DNA from: Nocardiopsis endophytica
GTDB lineage: Bacteria > Actinomycetota > Actinomycetes > Streptosporangiales > Streptosporangiaceae
Length of the DNA: 64,000 bases
NCBI RefSeq assembly: GCF_027706725.1
Contig: NZ_JAQFWQ010000013.1
Location: 1-64,000, forward strand
Direction: 5' to 3'
The position numbers were made by a program, and so were the translations under genes. The notes beneath the pieces are model-generated. The model had not been told where the DNA came from. It worked only from the letters and a program-made list of their open reading frames with translations, and made no database searches. Below are positions 19,898 through 28,517 of this stretch, in pieces; the first letter of the stretch is position 1; each line of letters starts with the position of its first letter.

Positions 19898-21493
19898 ATG
19901 AGTACAGAGCAGACCGCGCCCGGCCACCTGCTGGCCGGGCGCTACCGGCTCACCGAGCTGATCGGTGCGGGCGGCATGGGCCGCGTCTGGCGCGGCACCG
20001 ACGAGCTGCTGGACCGCCCCGTCGCGGTCAAGGAGCTGACCATCCCGCCGCACCTGCCCGACGCCGAGGTCGAGGTGCTGCGCACCCGGATGCTGCGGGA
20101 GGCGCGCAGCGCCGCGCGGCTGGGCCACCCCTCCATCATCACCGTCTTCGACGTGGTGGACAGCGACGAGCGGCCGTGGATCGTGATGGAGCTGGTGCGC
20201 GGGCGCTCGCTGGGCACGGTCATCAAGGAGGACGGCGTCCTGGACCCCGGGCGGGCGGCCGCCATCGGGGTGCAGACGGCCACCGCGCTGTCAATCGCGC
20301 ACGACCGGGGCATCGTGCACCGCGACATCAAGCCCGGCAACGTGCTGATCGCGCCGGGGGACCGGGCGGTGCTCACCGACTTCGGCATCGCCCGGCTGGA
20401 GGGCACCTCCGGGCTCACCCGCACCGGGCTGCTCGTGGGCTCGCCCGGCTACCTCTCGCCCGAGCAGGCCCAGGGCGGCCCGGCCACCCCGGCCTCCGAC
20501 ATCTGGTCCCTGGGGGTGACCCTCTACCAGGCGGTGGAGGGGCGGGTGCCGTTCGCCCGGGAGGCGGCGGTGGGGACCCTGACCGCCATCGTCACCGAGG
20601 AGGTGCCGCCGCCGCGGAACGCGGGCGTGCTGGCCCCGGTGCTGGCGGCCCTGCTGGAGAAGGACCCGGAGCGGCGCCCGGACATCGGCGAGGTGCACCG
20701 GCTGCTGACCGAGGCGGCGGACAAGGCGAAGACGAAGGGGAGGAAGGCGCGGTCCGCGGCCCCCGCCGCCCCCGCGGCCACCACCCCTGCCGCCCCGCCC
20801 CCGTACCTGCCGCCCGGCGCCGGGGACGGGGCCTCCGGCGGGGACGGGCGCGGCCGCAGGCTGCTCGTCCTGGGCGGTGCCGCGTCCGTGCTGGTGGCCG
20901 CCGCCGTCGGCCTGGCCTTCTGGCTGGGCAACGGCGCCCTGGACGGGGCCGACCCGGCCTCGCGGACGCCCCCGCAGGCGGCCGCGACCCCCTCGGACGA
21001 CGCGTCCGACGGCGGTTCCGAGCCCTCCGCGTCCCCGTCGCCCTCCGCGTCCCCCTCGCCCGAGGCCGAGATGGCCGCCTACGAGGACGAGACCGGATTC
21101 TCCGTGGACCTGCCCGAGGGGTGGGAGTTCCGCGAGCGGCAGGGCAGCAGCGTCTTCTTCGACATCCCCGGCGGCGGCTACCTCCAGATCGACCAGACCG
21201 ACAGCCCCGGCGACGACGCCAAGGCGGACTGGGAGCAGCAGGAGGGGGCCATCTCCAGCAACTTCTCCGGGTACGAGAAGCAGAGCATCGAGGCGCTGGA
21301 CGAGCCCTTCGTCGACCGCTACATCAGCGCGGCCGACTGGGAGTTCACCTTCGACGGGCGGCACGCGGTGAACCGGGCCTTCCACACCGAGGAGAAGGGG
21401 TACGCGCTGTTCCTCGTCTCCCCGCCGGACACCTGGGAGGAGAACCGGGAGCTGCTGGACGCGATCACCGCGTCCTTCGAACCCGCCGCCTAG
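19898..21493 (+). CDS. Membrane Ser/Thr protein kinase (Hanks type)
   Basis: Protein of 531 aa. Kinase domain at about 15-275: glycine loop IGAGGMGRVW, catalytic Lys in VAVKEL (near 45), HRDIKPGN (about 141-148), DFG (about 162), APE-equivalent SPEQ. A Pro/Ala-rich juxtamembrane stretch precedes one transmembrane helix (about 322-344). The exported part has a Ser/Pro-rich stalk and a domain of about 140 residues starting ETGFSVDLPEGW, typical of actinobacterial sensor kinases. There are no PASTA repeats. Start ATG follows GAGGAAGCC. It is monocistronic between hairpins. The ligand and targets are unknown. Confidence 0.94.
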   Translation: MSTEQTAPGHLLAGRYRLTELIGAGGMGRVWRGTDELLDRPVAVKELTIPPHLPDAEVEVLRTRMLREARSAARLGHPSIITVFDVVDSDERPWIVMELVRGRSLGTVIKEDGVLDPGRAAAIGVQTATALSIAHDRGIVHRDIKPGNVLIAPGDRAVLTDFGIARLEGTSGLTRTGLLVGSPGYLSPEQAQGGPATPASDIWSLGVTLYQAVEGRVPFAREAAVGTLTAIVTEEVPPPRNAGVLAPVLAALLEKDPERRPDIGEVHRLLTEAADKAKTKGRKARSAAPAAPAATTPAAPPPYLPPGAGDGASGGDGRGRRLLVLGGAASVLVAAAVGLAFWLGNGALDGADPASRTPPQAAATPSDDASDGGSEPSASPSPSASPSPEAEMAAYEDETGFSVDLPEGWEFRERQGSSVFFDIPGGGYLQIDQTDSPGDDAKADWEQQEGAISSNFSGYEKQSIEALDEPFVDRYISAADWEFTFDGRHAVNRAFHTEEKGYALFLVSPPDTWEENRELLDAITASFEPAA

Positions 21494-21495
21494 CA

Positions 21496-21520
21496 CCGGG
21501 GCCGGCCCCACCGGCCCCGG
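21496..21520 (+). terminator. Terminator after the kinase gene
   Basis: Perfect 10-bp stem CCGGGGCCGG / CCGGCCCCGG with a 5-nt loop, directly after the stop codon and adjacent to hairpin repeat copy 2. Confidence 0.8.
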
Positions 21521-21522
21521 AT

Positions 21523-21598
21523 CCCCGTTGATCTCGGGAAAATGGCCCCTACAGCCGCCGATTTGGGGGCCATTTCCCCGAGATCAACGAGAGAGGGG
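21523..21598. repeat. Dispersed hairpin repeat, copy 2
   Basis: CCCCGTTGATCTCGGG (21523-21538) followed by AAAATGGCCCC pairs with GGGGGCCATTTCCCCGAG and ATCAACG to the right. It has the same outer arms as the copies at 4-82 and 24321-24381, but a different loop. The stem is longer than 20 bp with few mismatches. It is non-coding. The stretch from here to 21738 holds nothing else I recognise. Confidence 0.85.
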
Positions 21599-21738
21599 TG
21601 GGGAACACCGGACAGGAGCCAGTGCTTCGGGCATGGGGAGGCATCCCCACCGTCCGTTGCTTGTGGTCCTCGCTGGTTGGCGGGCCCACCCGCCCCCCGC
21701 TTCGCGGTGTCGGGGTGTGCGGGCCCGTTCCTGTCGTC

Positions 21739-22215
21739 TCAGCCCAGGAGGCCGATGGCGTAGGCGGTCAGGAGCATGCCCAGGACCGTGCACGCGTGGC
21801 GGGTGCCCTCCCAGCGGCGGGCGGACTCGGTCAGGGCGCGGGGGCGCCGGAGGCGCCCTCTCGGGAAGAGTCTCTTCCGCTTCTTGGCCATGGGGGACGG
21901 GCCAGCGGGTGCGTTCGTCGGGGCGAGGGGCCTGCGGTGTCTGGTCTCGGGCGGGGCCGCGTTCTGCTCCTGAGGGGCGAGTTCGGTGTGCAGGCGGGCC
22001 AGCCAGGGCGGGAGTGCCCGGTCCTGGCCCTGGTCGTGAGCCGGGAGGCGCAGGTTGGCCGCTGGGCGGGGCCCAGCGGGCCGGGGGAGTTCGGCGTAGG
22101 GGCGGGCGCGGTTGAACCGTCGCCCCTTGGGGGCGTCCAGGACGGAGCGGATGCGCGGGTTGGGCTGGGTGGTGGGCCCGGTGGCCGCGGGGGCGGGGGC
22201 CTGGTCGGTGTTCAT
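21739..22215 (-). CDS. Hypothetical protein with C-terminal membrane segment
   Basis: Pro/Arg-rich protein of 158 aa, unrecognised. The first 110 residues are disordered-looking (MNTDQAPAPAATGPTTQ, then RVLDAPKGRRFNRARPY-like basic sequence), followed by a basic patch KKRKRLFPRGRLRRPRAL and a single hydrophobic helix CTVLGMLLTAYAIGLLG at the very end. ATG at 22215 has AAGGAA 9 nt upstream. It lies downstream of the ATP-binding gene on the same strand, so it may belong to the same regulatory cluster. The gap 22216-22448 is GC-rich with no gene seen. Confidence 0.55.
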   Translation of the reverse strand: MNTDQAPAPAATGPTTQPNPRIRSVLDAPKGRRFNRARPYAELPRPAGPRPAANLRLPAHDQGQDRALPPWLARLHTELAPQEQNAAPPETRHRRPLAPTNAPAGPSPMAKKRKRLFPRGRLRRPRALTESARRWEGTRHACTVLGMLLTAYAIGLLG

Positions 22216-22448
22216 GGCACCGGTGGTTCCTTGCGTTCGGTGTGAGCGGACGTGGGGAAGCGCGGGCGGCGTGGTCGTGGCCGCCCTCCGGTGGTGAGGT
22301 GGGGTGGGGGTGCTGCGGCCGCCCTCTGTGGACCGGGGCCGTGGGGTGCGGTGCCGCCCCCTCGTTTCGCGGCACCGGGCCCCAGGAGGCCGTCCGGACC
22401 GGGTTCCCCTCCCGGGGCGGCCGCAGCGGTCTTGGGGGCTTCTTCGTT

Positions 22449-22964
22449 TCAGGCGGTGAAGATGAAGGGCTCCAGGCCCCGGGGGACCTGGTCGGGGTCG
22501 ACGGGCAGGTCCGCCCACACGCACAGCCCCAGGTTCAGGCTCGGGTGCGGCAGGACGGGGAAGTAGCCCCACCGGCGGGCGAGGGAATCGATGAGCAGAA
22601 GGCCGCGCTGGCCTTCGGCCTCGGCCCAGTCGCGTGCGGTCCGGTCGACCGGCACAGCGGGCCGGGTGGCGGTCCACCCGGAGTCGGTGACCTGCAGGCG
22701 CAGGATGTCGGGCCGGTGCAGGCACAGGCGGCGGACCACCTCCCCGCCCTCGTGCCCGGAGGCGGTGTAGGCCACGGCGTTGGCGAAGAGTTCGGAGCAG
22801 CACAGCTCGACGCTGTCGACGGCGTCGTCGGGGAACCCCTTCAGGTCGGTGCGCACGTGGGTGCGCACCCGCGAAGCCTGGGCGAGGGTGCCGGGGTAGA
22901 TGCGCGGTTCCCACCGCACCGACCGGAAGCTGGGCGGGCGCGGCGTGCGGGACGAGGCGGACAT
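22449..22964 (-). CDS. ATP-binding protein, RsbW-like HATPase
   Basis: 171 aa. It fits the histidine-kinase-like ATPase family of anti-sigma factors: N-box DSVELCCSELFANAVAYT (about 50-67), LRLQVTDSGW (G1 region, D-S-G), and the glycine turn EGQRGLLLIDSLARRWGY (about 118-135). In Streptomyces such small ATPases are commonly encoded next to DUF5753 HTH and DUF397 genes, as here. ATG at 22964 has TGGAGG upstream. It is transcribed divergently from the HTH gene across a repeat-rich control region. Confidence 0.85.
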   Translation of the reverse strand: MSASSRTPRPPSFRSVRWEPRIYPGTLAQASRVRTHVRTDLKGFPDDAVDSVELCCSELFANAVAYTASGHEGGEVVRRLCLHRPDILRLQVTDSGWTATRPAVPVDRTARDWAEAEGQRGLLLIDSLARRWGYFPVLPHPSLNLGLCVWADLPVDPDQVPRGLEPFIFTA

Positions 22965-23033
22965 GGGGCCTCCAGGAGTGATCGACCACGGGGTCGTGCG
23001 GTCACCGTTTGTGATCGGGTCTACACTGAAGCA

Positions 23034-23091
23034 CAATGCGTGCATGCATTGCAACACGCTTTGAAGATTTGCTTTGCAAGCACGCATTGCA
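23034..23091. promoter_or_regulatory. Inverted repeat operator between the HATPase and HTH genes
   Basis: CAATGCGTGC (23034-23043) and its exact complement GCACGCATTG (23080-23089) flank two copies of TTGCAA (23049-23054, 23074-23079). The stretch is much more AT-rich than its surroundings and lies between divergent starts. It is a likely binding region for the adjacent HTH regulator. Confidence 0.6.
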
Positions 23092-23135
23092 TACTTGACT
23101 TGTAGGGAACCCCTGGAGAGAGGCAGTCTTGGGCC

Positions 23136-23990
23136 ATGGCCGCAGACGAGAACCCGACCATTGCGCAATGGCAGCTCGCTCGCGCATTGACGGACCTGCG
23201 CGGACGCATCGCACAGCGGCGGCTTGCGAAGGACCTCGATGTCGATGCGAGCACGCTCGTCCGTTGGGAGAAGGGGGAGACCGTTCCCCGAGAGCGCCAG
23301 CTGCGCAAGGTTCTGACCTACTTCGAGGTTCCCGAAGCCGAGGCCGAACGCCTGGTCGCCCTTCGCGCCGAGGCCGCCGTCCCTGTCTGGTGGCAGGAGA
23401 CCGACGTCGCCAGGGCGTATGGCCAGTACATCGACCTGGAGAACTCGGCATCGCAGATTTCGACATACCAGGACCGCCTGGTGCCGGGGCTGCTTCAGAC
23501 GGCCGACTATGCGCGTGCCATCCTCGCTGCGGGGCATCCGCGAGCGACCGAGGAGGAGCTTGACGGCCTACAGCAAGTGCGGATGAGGCGCCAGGACAAC
23601 TGGGAGGCCGGCGAGTCACTGCTGTGGGCGATCATCGATCAGGCGGCCTTGGAGAAGCACATCGGTGGTCCCGCCGTGATGCACGCACAGGTCCAGCACC
23701 TGATCTCCATGACAAAGCACCCACGGATCGACCTGCAGGTACTCCCCAATTCGGCGGGAGCCCACGCTGCACTACAGACAGGATCATTCGTGCTACTGGA
23801 GCTTGAGAAGCCGTCGATGCAGGTCATCTACATCGAGGCGCACACCAGGAACCTTCTGCTGGACGACCACAAGGAGGTCACTGCGCATCGTCGGCTCCTC
23901 GATCACCTGCGTGCGGCGGGGGCCAACACGCCCCAGACGCGCGACCTTCTGAACGACCTGATGAAGCGGTACGAAGGGAGATCCTCATGA
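23136..23990 (+). CDS. HTH (XRE) regulator with DUF5753 domain, Scr1 type
   Basis: 284 aa. N-terminal helix-turn-helix at about residues 12-65 (RRLAKDLDVDASTLVRWEKGE), then the DUF5753 effector domain with its signature VPGLLQTADYARAIL (about 115-129) and a conserved C-terminal IYIEAHTRNLLLDD. This family pairs with a small DUF397 protein (Scr1/Scr2 type, antitoxin-like); the two often affect antibiotic production and development. The stop overlaps the DUF397 start by 4 nt (ATGA). It probably autoregulates through the repeats upstream. Confidence 0.93.
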   Translation: MAADENPTIAQWQLARALTDLRGRIAQRRLAKDLDVDASTLVRWEKGETVPRERQLRKVLTYFEVPEAEAERLVALRAEAAVPVWWQETDVARAYGQYIDLENSASQISTYQDRLVPGLLQTADYARAILAAGHPRATEEELDGLQQVRMRRQDNWEAGESLLWAIIDQAALEKHIGGPAVMHAQVQHLISMTKHPRIDLQVLPNSAGAHAALQTGSFVLLELEKPSMQVIYIEAHTRNLLLDDHKEVTAHRRLLDHLRAAGANTPQTRDLLNDLMKRYEGRSS

Positions 23991-24253
23991 GCCAGGGGTA
24001 CTGGAGAGAGTGGTTCACCTCGAGTTACAGCGGCTCGCACGGTGAATGCGTCGAGGTCGCCTACATGGCCTCTGGTTCTCGTTTCCGCACGTCCAGCTAC
24101 ACCTCTCCTGACGCCAACAACTGCGTCGAGGTCGCTGACGCCCCGGGCGCGAGCGCCGTGCGTGACACCAAGCACCGTGACCTCGGCGCACTGCTCTTCG
24201 GCTCCCCCGAGTGGCGCGCCTTCGTCGACGCCGCCAAGCGGGACGCCTTCTAA
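23987..24253 (+). CDS. DUF397 domain protein
   Basis: Small acidic partner protein (88 aa) of the upstream HTH regulator. It contains two DUF397 half-motifs, WFTSSYSGSHGECVEVAY and FRTSSYTSPDANNCVEVAD, the second followed by AVRDTKHRD and the usual SPEWRAFVDA end. One half-motif is the norm, so this is a tandem version. Known members modulate or are controlled by the paired regulator; the mechanism is not settled. Confidence 0.93.
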   Translation: MSQGYWREWFTSSYSGSHGECVEVAYMASGSRFRTSSYTSPDANNCVEVADAPGASAVRDTKHRDLGALLFGSPEWRAFVDAAKRDAF

Positions 24254-24320
24254 CCCCCGTGCCTCCCCCTCACTCCGTCTCCGTCGCTGATGCGGTCAGC
24301 CGCGAGGACGGCCGCCGCCG

Positions 24321-24381
24321 ATGATCTCGGGGGAGTCGGGCTTAAGACGGGCCTCTTTAGCCCGACTTCCCCGAGATCAAT
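24321..24381. repeat. Dispersed hairpin repeat, copy 3
   Basis: The left arm (24323-24342) and right arm (24359-24378) pair at 19 of 20 positions, ending in the GATCTCGGGG seen in the other copies, with a 16-nt loop. The inner arm (AGTCGGGCT) differs from copies 1 and 2. It lies between the 3' ends of convergent genes. Confidence 0.85.
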
Positions 24382-24404
24382 ACGGGTTCGGGCCGGTGGA
24401 TCGG

Positions 24405-25175
24405 CTAGCGCACCAGGTGGGCGGCGTTCCCGTTCTCGCCGGGGGCCAGCTCCGGGCGCAGGACCAGGTCGTCGTCGTAGTCGCCGCCGTTCTGGGAGCG
24501 GAAGGGGATCGGGTCGGTCCGCCAGGCCGCCAGGACGCGCTCGGCCAAGTGCTTGCCCGCGCGCTCGGCGTCCTCGGCCGTGGAGCGGTCGGCACTGTGC
24601 ACGACCACCGGCGGCAGCACGTCCATGCCCGTGTACCAGAAGGTGCCGTGGTTCAGCGGGAAGAGGATGTCCTCGATGGCCCCGTTGACGCCGCGCGGCC
24701 CGATCGAGGTCTCCCGGGCGCCGACGGTGGTCACCGCGAGCGCGCGCCTGCCCGACAGCGGGCCCTCGCCGTAGCGCAGGGCGCGCCCCGTGCCGGGGTC
24801 GTACACCCCGTACCCGAACCCCAGGGTGAGGACGCGGTCGAACCATCCCTTGAGGATCGCCGGGACGCCGTACCACCACAGGGGGAACTGGACGATGACC
24901 GTGTCGGCCCACAGCAGCTTCTCCTGCTCGGCGACGATGTCCGGCGCGAGGGTGCCGGACTCCTTGGCGTCCCTGGAGGCCGCGGCCACCCGTAGGCGTT
25001 CGGCGGGGTCGTGGCCGAAGTCGCTGGGGCCCACGACGGGGTTCCACTCCATCGCGTACAGGTCGGACTCGCGGACCGCATGCCCCTCCTCGGCGAGCGC
25101 GCGCAGTGCGGTGTCGCGCAGGGCCCCGTTGAGGGAGCGGGCGTCGGGGTGGGCGAAGACCCAGAGGACGTTCAT
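24405..25175 (-). CDS. NAD(P)H-dependent flavin oxidoreductase (flavodoxin fold)
   Basis: 256 aa. N-terminal flavodoxin-like strand and phosphate loop MNVLWVFAHPDARSLNGALR, DTVIVQFPLWWYGVPAILKGWFDRV (about 90-115) and GRRALAVTTVGARE identify the NQO/KefF-type quinone reductases. These are FMN or FAD enzymes reducing quinones or electrophiles by two electrons. ATG at 25175. Divergent from a GlxA-type regulator, which may control it. Confidence 0.9.
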   Translation of the reverse strand: MNVLWVFAHPDARSLNGALRDTALRALAEEGHAVRESDLYAMEWNPVVGPSDFGHDPAERLRVAAASRDAKESGTLAPDIVAEQEKLLWADTVIVQFPLWWYGVPAILKGWFDRVLTLGFGYGVYDPGTGRALRYGEGPLSGRRALAVTTVGARETSIGPRGVNGAIEDILFPLNHGTFWYTGMDVLPPVVVHSADRSTAEDAERAGKHLAERVLAAWRTDPIPFRSQNGGDYDDDLVLRPELAPGENGNAAHLVR

Positions 25176-25290
25176 CTCGGTGCTCTCCTGGCCGTGTCTC
25201 GAAGCCGTGTCTCGGGAACACACCGATCCTCCGGCCCCGGGGCGCACCCCGGCGAGTGGCCCGTCGGCCGACATGCGCAAGAATCGGGCC

Positions 25291-26262
25291 ATGCACCGTG
25301 TGGCCCTGCTCGTCCGTGACGGCGCGCTTCCCATGGAGACCGGGATCGTGCACCGCGTCTTCGGTGAGGCGCGCTCCGCCGACGGCACTCCGCTGTACTC
25401 CGTCACCACCTGCGCCGTGCGCCCCGGCGTGGTCCGCACCGACGCCGACTTCACCTTCAACGTCGACCACGGTCCCGAGGTCCTGGCCGAGGCCGACACC
25501 GTCGTGGTGCCCGCCTCCGACGTGGACTACGAACCGCGCGGTGGGCCGCTGGAGGGGGAGCTGGCCGAGGCGTTCGCGCGCATCCCGCCGGGGGCGCGGT
25601 ACGCCTCGATCTGCACCGGCTCCTTCGTGCTCGCCGCCGCCGGCCTGCTGGACGGGCGGCGGGCCACCACGCACTGGGCTTCGGCGGGGCTGATGAGGCG
25701 GCTCTACCCGGCCGTGCGCGTGGACCCGGACGTGCTCTACACCGACGAGGGCGACGTGCTCACCGCGGCGGGCGTGGCCGCGGGGATCGACCTGTGCCTG
25801 CACATGGTCCGCCGCGACCACGGGGCGGCGGTCGCGGCCGAGGTCGCCCGCCGCACGGTCGTCCCCCCGCACCGCGACGGCGGCCAGGCGCAGTACATCG
25901 AGCGGCCGGTGCCGCGCCCCGCCCGGGGCGGGGCGACGGCGGCGGCGCGGGCCTGGGCCGAGGCCGACCTGTCCCGGCCCATACGGCTGGCCGAGATGGC
26001 CGAGCGGGCGTCGATGAGCGTGCGCACCTTCACCCGGCGCTTCCGCGCGGAGACCGGCGAGTCGCCCGCGCGCTGGCTGCACCGGCAGCGCCTGGCCTAC
26101 GCGCGCGAGCTGCTGGAGCAGAGCGACCTGCCGGTGGACCGGGTGGCCGAGAAGGCGGGGCTGGGCACGGCGGCCTCGCTGCGGGCGCACATGAACGCCG
26201 ACGCCGGGGTGCCGCCCACCGAGTACCGCCGGACCTTCCGGGGGCCTACTCCGCCCCGGTGA
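25291..26262 (+). CDS. GlxA-type transcriptional regulator (DJ-1/PfpI + AraC)
   Basis: 323 aa. Residues about 1-180 form a DJ-1/PfpI-like domain with the nucleophile-elbow-like ASICTGSFVLAAAGLLDGRRATTHW. Residues about 215-315 are an AraC HTH domain (LAEMAERASMSVRTFTRRFRAETGESP, second helix pair near the end, PTEYRR). An in-frame ATG at 25273 would add six residues. It is transcribed away from the oxidoreductase gene. The last 17 bp overlap the convergent TetR gene. Confidence 0.9.
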   Translation: MHRVALLVRDGALPMETGIVHRVFGEARSADGTPLYSVTTCAVRPGVVRTDADFTFNVDHGPEVLAEADTVVVPASDVDYEPRGGPLEGELAEAFARIPPGARYASICTGSFVLAAAGLLDGRRATTHWASAGLMRRLYPAVRVDPDVLYTDEGDVLTAAGVAAGIDLCLHMVRRDHGAAVAAEVARRTVVPPHRDGGQAQYIERPVPRPARGGATAAARAWAEADLSRPIRLAEMAERASMSVRTFTRRFRAETGESPARWLHRQRLAYARELLEQSDLPVDRVAEKAGLGTAASLRAHMNADAGVPPTEYRRTFRGPTPPR

Positions 26263-26806
26263 GGCGGCGCAGGGCCGCCATCAGGGCGTCGGTGTCGGGC
26301 AGGGCGTCCGGGTCGATCAGGGCCTGGAGGATGACGCCGGAGAACAGCGCGTAGGCGGCGCTGCCCAGCGCGCGGCCCTGGGGGGTGTCCTCGGAGCCGG
26401 GGTCGAGCAGCCGCGCGAACTCCCGGTGGGCCTCCTTGTAGGCCGCGGCGAGCGCCGAGCGCAGGTCGTCGGAGAACTGCGCCTCGGCGTAGGCCTGGAC
26501 GGTCGCGAGCAGCAGGTCCCGGTCCTCGGGCAGGCTCGCGCGCAGCCGGTTCAGCAGCGCGGCCAGCCGCGTCTGGGGGTCGGGCGCCCGCACCGCCTCC
26601 AGCGCCTCGGCGACGGTGTCGCCCCACTCGCTGGCCGCCGAGATGACCGCGGCGTGCATCAGCGCGTCCTTCGAGCCGTAGTGGTAGCCGATGGAGGCCA
26701 GGTGCGCGCCGGAGGCGGCGGCGATGTCGCGCGCCGTGGTGTGCGCGTATCCCTTCTCCACCAGGCATTTCTTGGCGCCTTCGAGCAGGTCGTCGCGGTG
26801 GTTCAT
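26246..26806 (-). CDS. TetR family repressor
   Basis: 186 aa. N-terminal HTH with the family pattern EGAKKCLVEKGYAHTTARDIAAASG and HLASIGYHYGSKDALM (about 8-47), then a helical ligand domain. ATG at 26806 has AGGA 8-9 nt upstream; an ATG at 26815 is also in frame. Divergent from an MFS exporter with two identical GTACGTAC sites in the 75-bp gap, the usual layout of a drug-responsive repressor and its pump. Confidence 0.92.
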   Translation of the reverse strand: MNHRDDLLEGAKKCLVEKGYAHTTARDIAAASGAHLASIGYHYGSKDALMHAAVISAASEWGDTVAEALEAVRAPDPQTRLAALLNRLRASLPEDRDLLLATVQAYAEAQFSDDLRSALAAAYKEAHREFARLLDPGSEDTPQGRALGSAAYALFSGVILQALIDPDALPDTDALMAALRRLTGAE

Positions 26807-26828
26807 GGCGGGCATCCTACCGCGCTCC

Positions 26829-26874
26829 TTTGACGTACGTACATATTGACGGGCGTCTTTGACGTACGTACGAT
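26829..26874 (+). promoter_or_regulatory. TetR operator pair and leaderless MFS promoter
   Basis: TTTGACGTACGTAC occurs twice (26829-26842, 26858-26871), each with the palindrome GTACGTAC. A near-consensus promoter, TTGACG (26846-26851), 17 bp, TACGAT (26869-26874), sits across the second site. The MFS ATG is only 7 nt beyond the -10, so the transcript should be leaderless or nearly so. Repressor on the second site would cover the -10. Confidence 0.75.
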
Positions 26875-26881
26875 CCGAGCC

Positions 26882-28399
26882 ATGGAGACGACACGCGCCA
26901 CCCCGACCGCCGAAGAGGACCCGCCCCGCGCCGGCGCCCGCGCCTGGGCCGGGCTGGCCGTCCTGCTGCTGCCCGCCCTGCTGGTGTCGATGGACATCAC
27001 GGTGCTGTTCGTGGCGGCGCCCGCGCTGGCCGCCGCGCTCGACCCCACCGCCGCGCAATGGCTGTGGATGATGGACGTCTACGGGTTCGTCATGGCGTCC
27101 CTGCTGATCGCCATGGGCGGGCTGGGCGACCGGTTCGGCCGCCGCCGTCTGCTGCTGGCCGGGGGCGCCGCCTTCGGCGCGGCCTCCGCGCTGGTCGCCT
27201 TCGCCCCCACCGCCGAGCTGCTCATCGCCGGGCGCGTGCTGCTGGGGATCGGCGCGGCCACCCTCGCCCCCTCCACGCTGGCCCTGATCTGCGGGCTCTT
27301 CGCGCACCCCGGACAGCGCCGCGCGGCGGTGGGCGCCTGGACGGCCGCCTTCAGCGGCGGCGCCGTGGCCGGGCCCGTCAGCGGCGGCCTGCTGCTGGAG
27401 CACTTCTGGTGGGGGTCGGTCTTCCTGATCAACGTGCCGGTGATGGTGCTGCTGCTGGTCGCGGCGCCGCTGCTGGTCCCCGAGTCCCGGGCGCCCGAGG
27501 GCGGGGCCTTCGACCTGCCGGGGGCGCTGCTGTCGCTGGCGGCGCTGCTGGGCCTGGTCTTCGCGGTCAAGCACGCCGCCGAATACGGAATGGACGCCCC
27601 CGCCTGGCTCGCCCTGGCCGTCGGCCTGGCCGGCGGGGCGCTGTTCGTGCTGCGCCAGCGGCGGGCCGCGCACCCGCTGATCGACCTGGGCCTGTTCGGC
27701 AACCCCGCGTTCAGCGCGGCCGTCGCCGCCAACGCGTCGGTCGCGCTGGCCGCCGCCGGGATGGGCTTCCTGGCCTTCACCTACCTGCAAGTGGTGCACG
27801 GCCTGAGCCCCTTCCAGGCGGCGCTGTGGGCGCTGCCCACCTTCCTCGGCACCGTCGTCGGCGTGGCCGTGGCGGGGGCGCTGGTCCGGCGGGTGCCGCG
27901 CGGGGCGGTGATCGCCACGGGCCTGGCCGTCAGCGCGCTCGGGTTCGCCGCGATCGGGACGGTGGGGCCCACCTCGCCGGTACCGCTGTTCATCGGCGCC
28001 TACATCGTGGTCACCCTGGGCGTGGGGGCGGTGGGCTCGCTGGCCAACGACCTGGTGCTGGGATCGGCGCCGCGCGAGCGGGCGGGGGCGGCGTCCGGGG
28101 TGGCGGAGACCGCCGTCGAGCTGGGCAACGCACTGGGCATCGCGGTCCTGGGCACCATCGCGGCCACGGTGTACCGGGAGACGATGCGCGACGAGGCCTC
28201 GGCGGCCGCGGACGGGGCGGCCGGTCAGACGGTCGCCGCGGCCGCCGAGCAGGCGGCGGCGATGGGCGGGGAAGGCACCGCCCTGCTCGACACCGCCTTC
28301 GCGGCGTTCACCGAGGGCATGAACGCCGCGGCCCTGACGGGGGCGGGGGTGATGGCGGCGGTCGCGGTGTTCGCGGCCCTCGCCCTGCGGGGGAGGTGA
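26882..28399 (+). CDS. MFS multidrug exporter (DHA2, EmrB/QacA type)
   Basis: 505 aa with about 14 hydrophobic segments, the DHA2 drug:H+ antiporter size. SMDITVLFVAAPALAAAL in helix 1 (motif D1-like), GGLGDRFGRRRLLL in loop 2-3 (motif A) and AGPVSGGLLLEHFWWGSVFLINVP in helix 5 (motif C region) are typical. No ribosome site precedes the ATG, in line with leaderless translation. The substrate is unknown. Likely repressed by the divergent TetR protein. Confidence 0.92.
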   Translation: METTRATPTAEEDPPRAGARAWAGLAVLLLPALLVSMDITVLFVAAPALAAALDPTAAQWLWMMDVYGFVMASLLIAMGGLGDRFGRRRLLLAGGAAFGAASALVAFAPTAELLIAGRVLLGIGAATLAPSTLALICGLFAHPGQRRAAVGAWTAAFSGGAVAGPVSGGLLLEHFWWGSVFLINVPVMVLLLVAAPLLVPESRAPEGGAFDLPGALLSLAALLGLVFAVKHAAEYGMDAPAWLALAVGLAGGALFVLRQRRAAHPLIDLGLFGNPAFSAAVAANASVALAAAGMGFLAFTYLQVVHGLSPFQAALWALPTFLGTVVGVAVAGALVRRVPRGAVIATGLAVSALGFAAIGTVGPTSPVPLFIGAYIVVTLGVGAVGSLANDLVLGSAPRERAGAASGVAETAVELGNALGIAVLGTIAATVYRETMRDEASAAADGAAGQTVAAAAEQAAAMGGEGTALLDTAFAAFTEGMNAAALTGAGVMAAVAVFAALALRGR

Positions 28400-28517
28400 G
28401 GCGCTTGCTCCTCAGGTAGCAGACCGGTTGGGCACCCGCGCACGATGTGCCCGGACCCCCTGCTCCGCGAGGCTCGTCACGGCCATCGACGAACCGGAGC
28501 GGAGCAGGAGAGAAGCG

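Noticed and set aside
21739-22989. 416-codon minus-strand frame covering two genes
   Set aside because: Only its last 158 codons (from 22215) look coding; the first part overlaps the HATPase gene in another frame.
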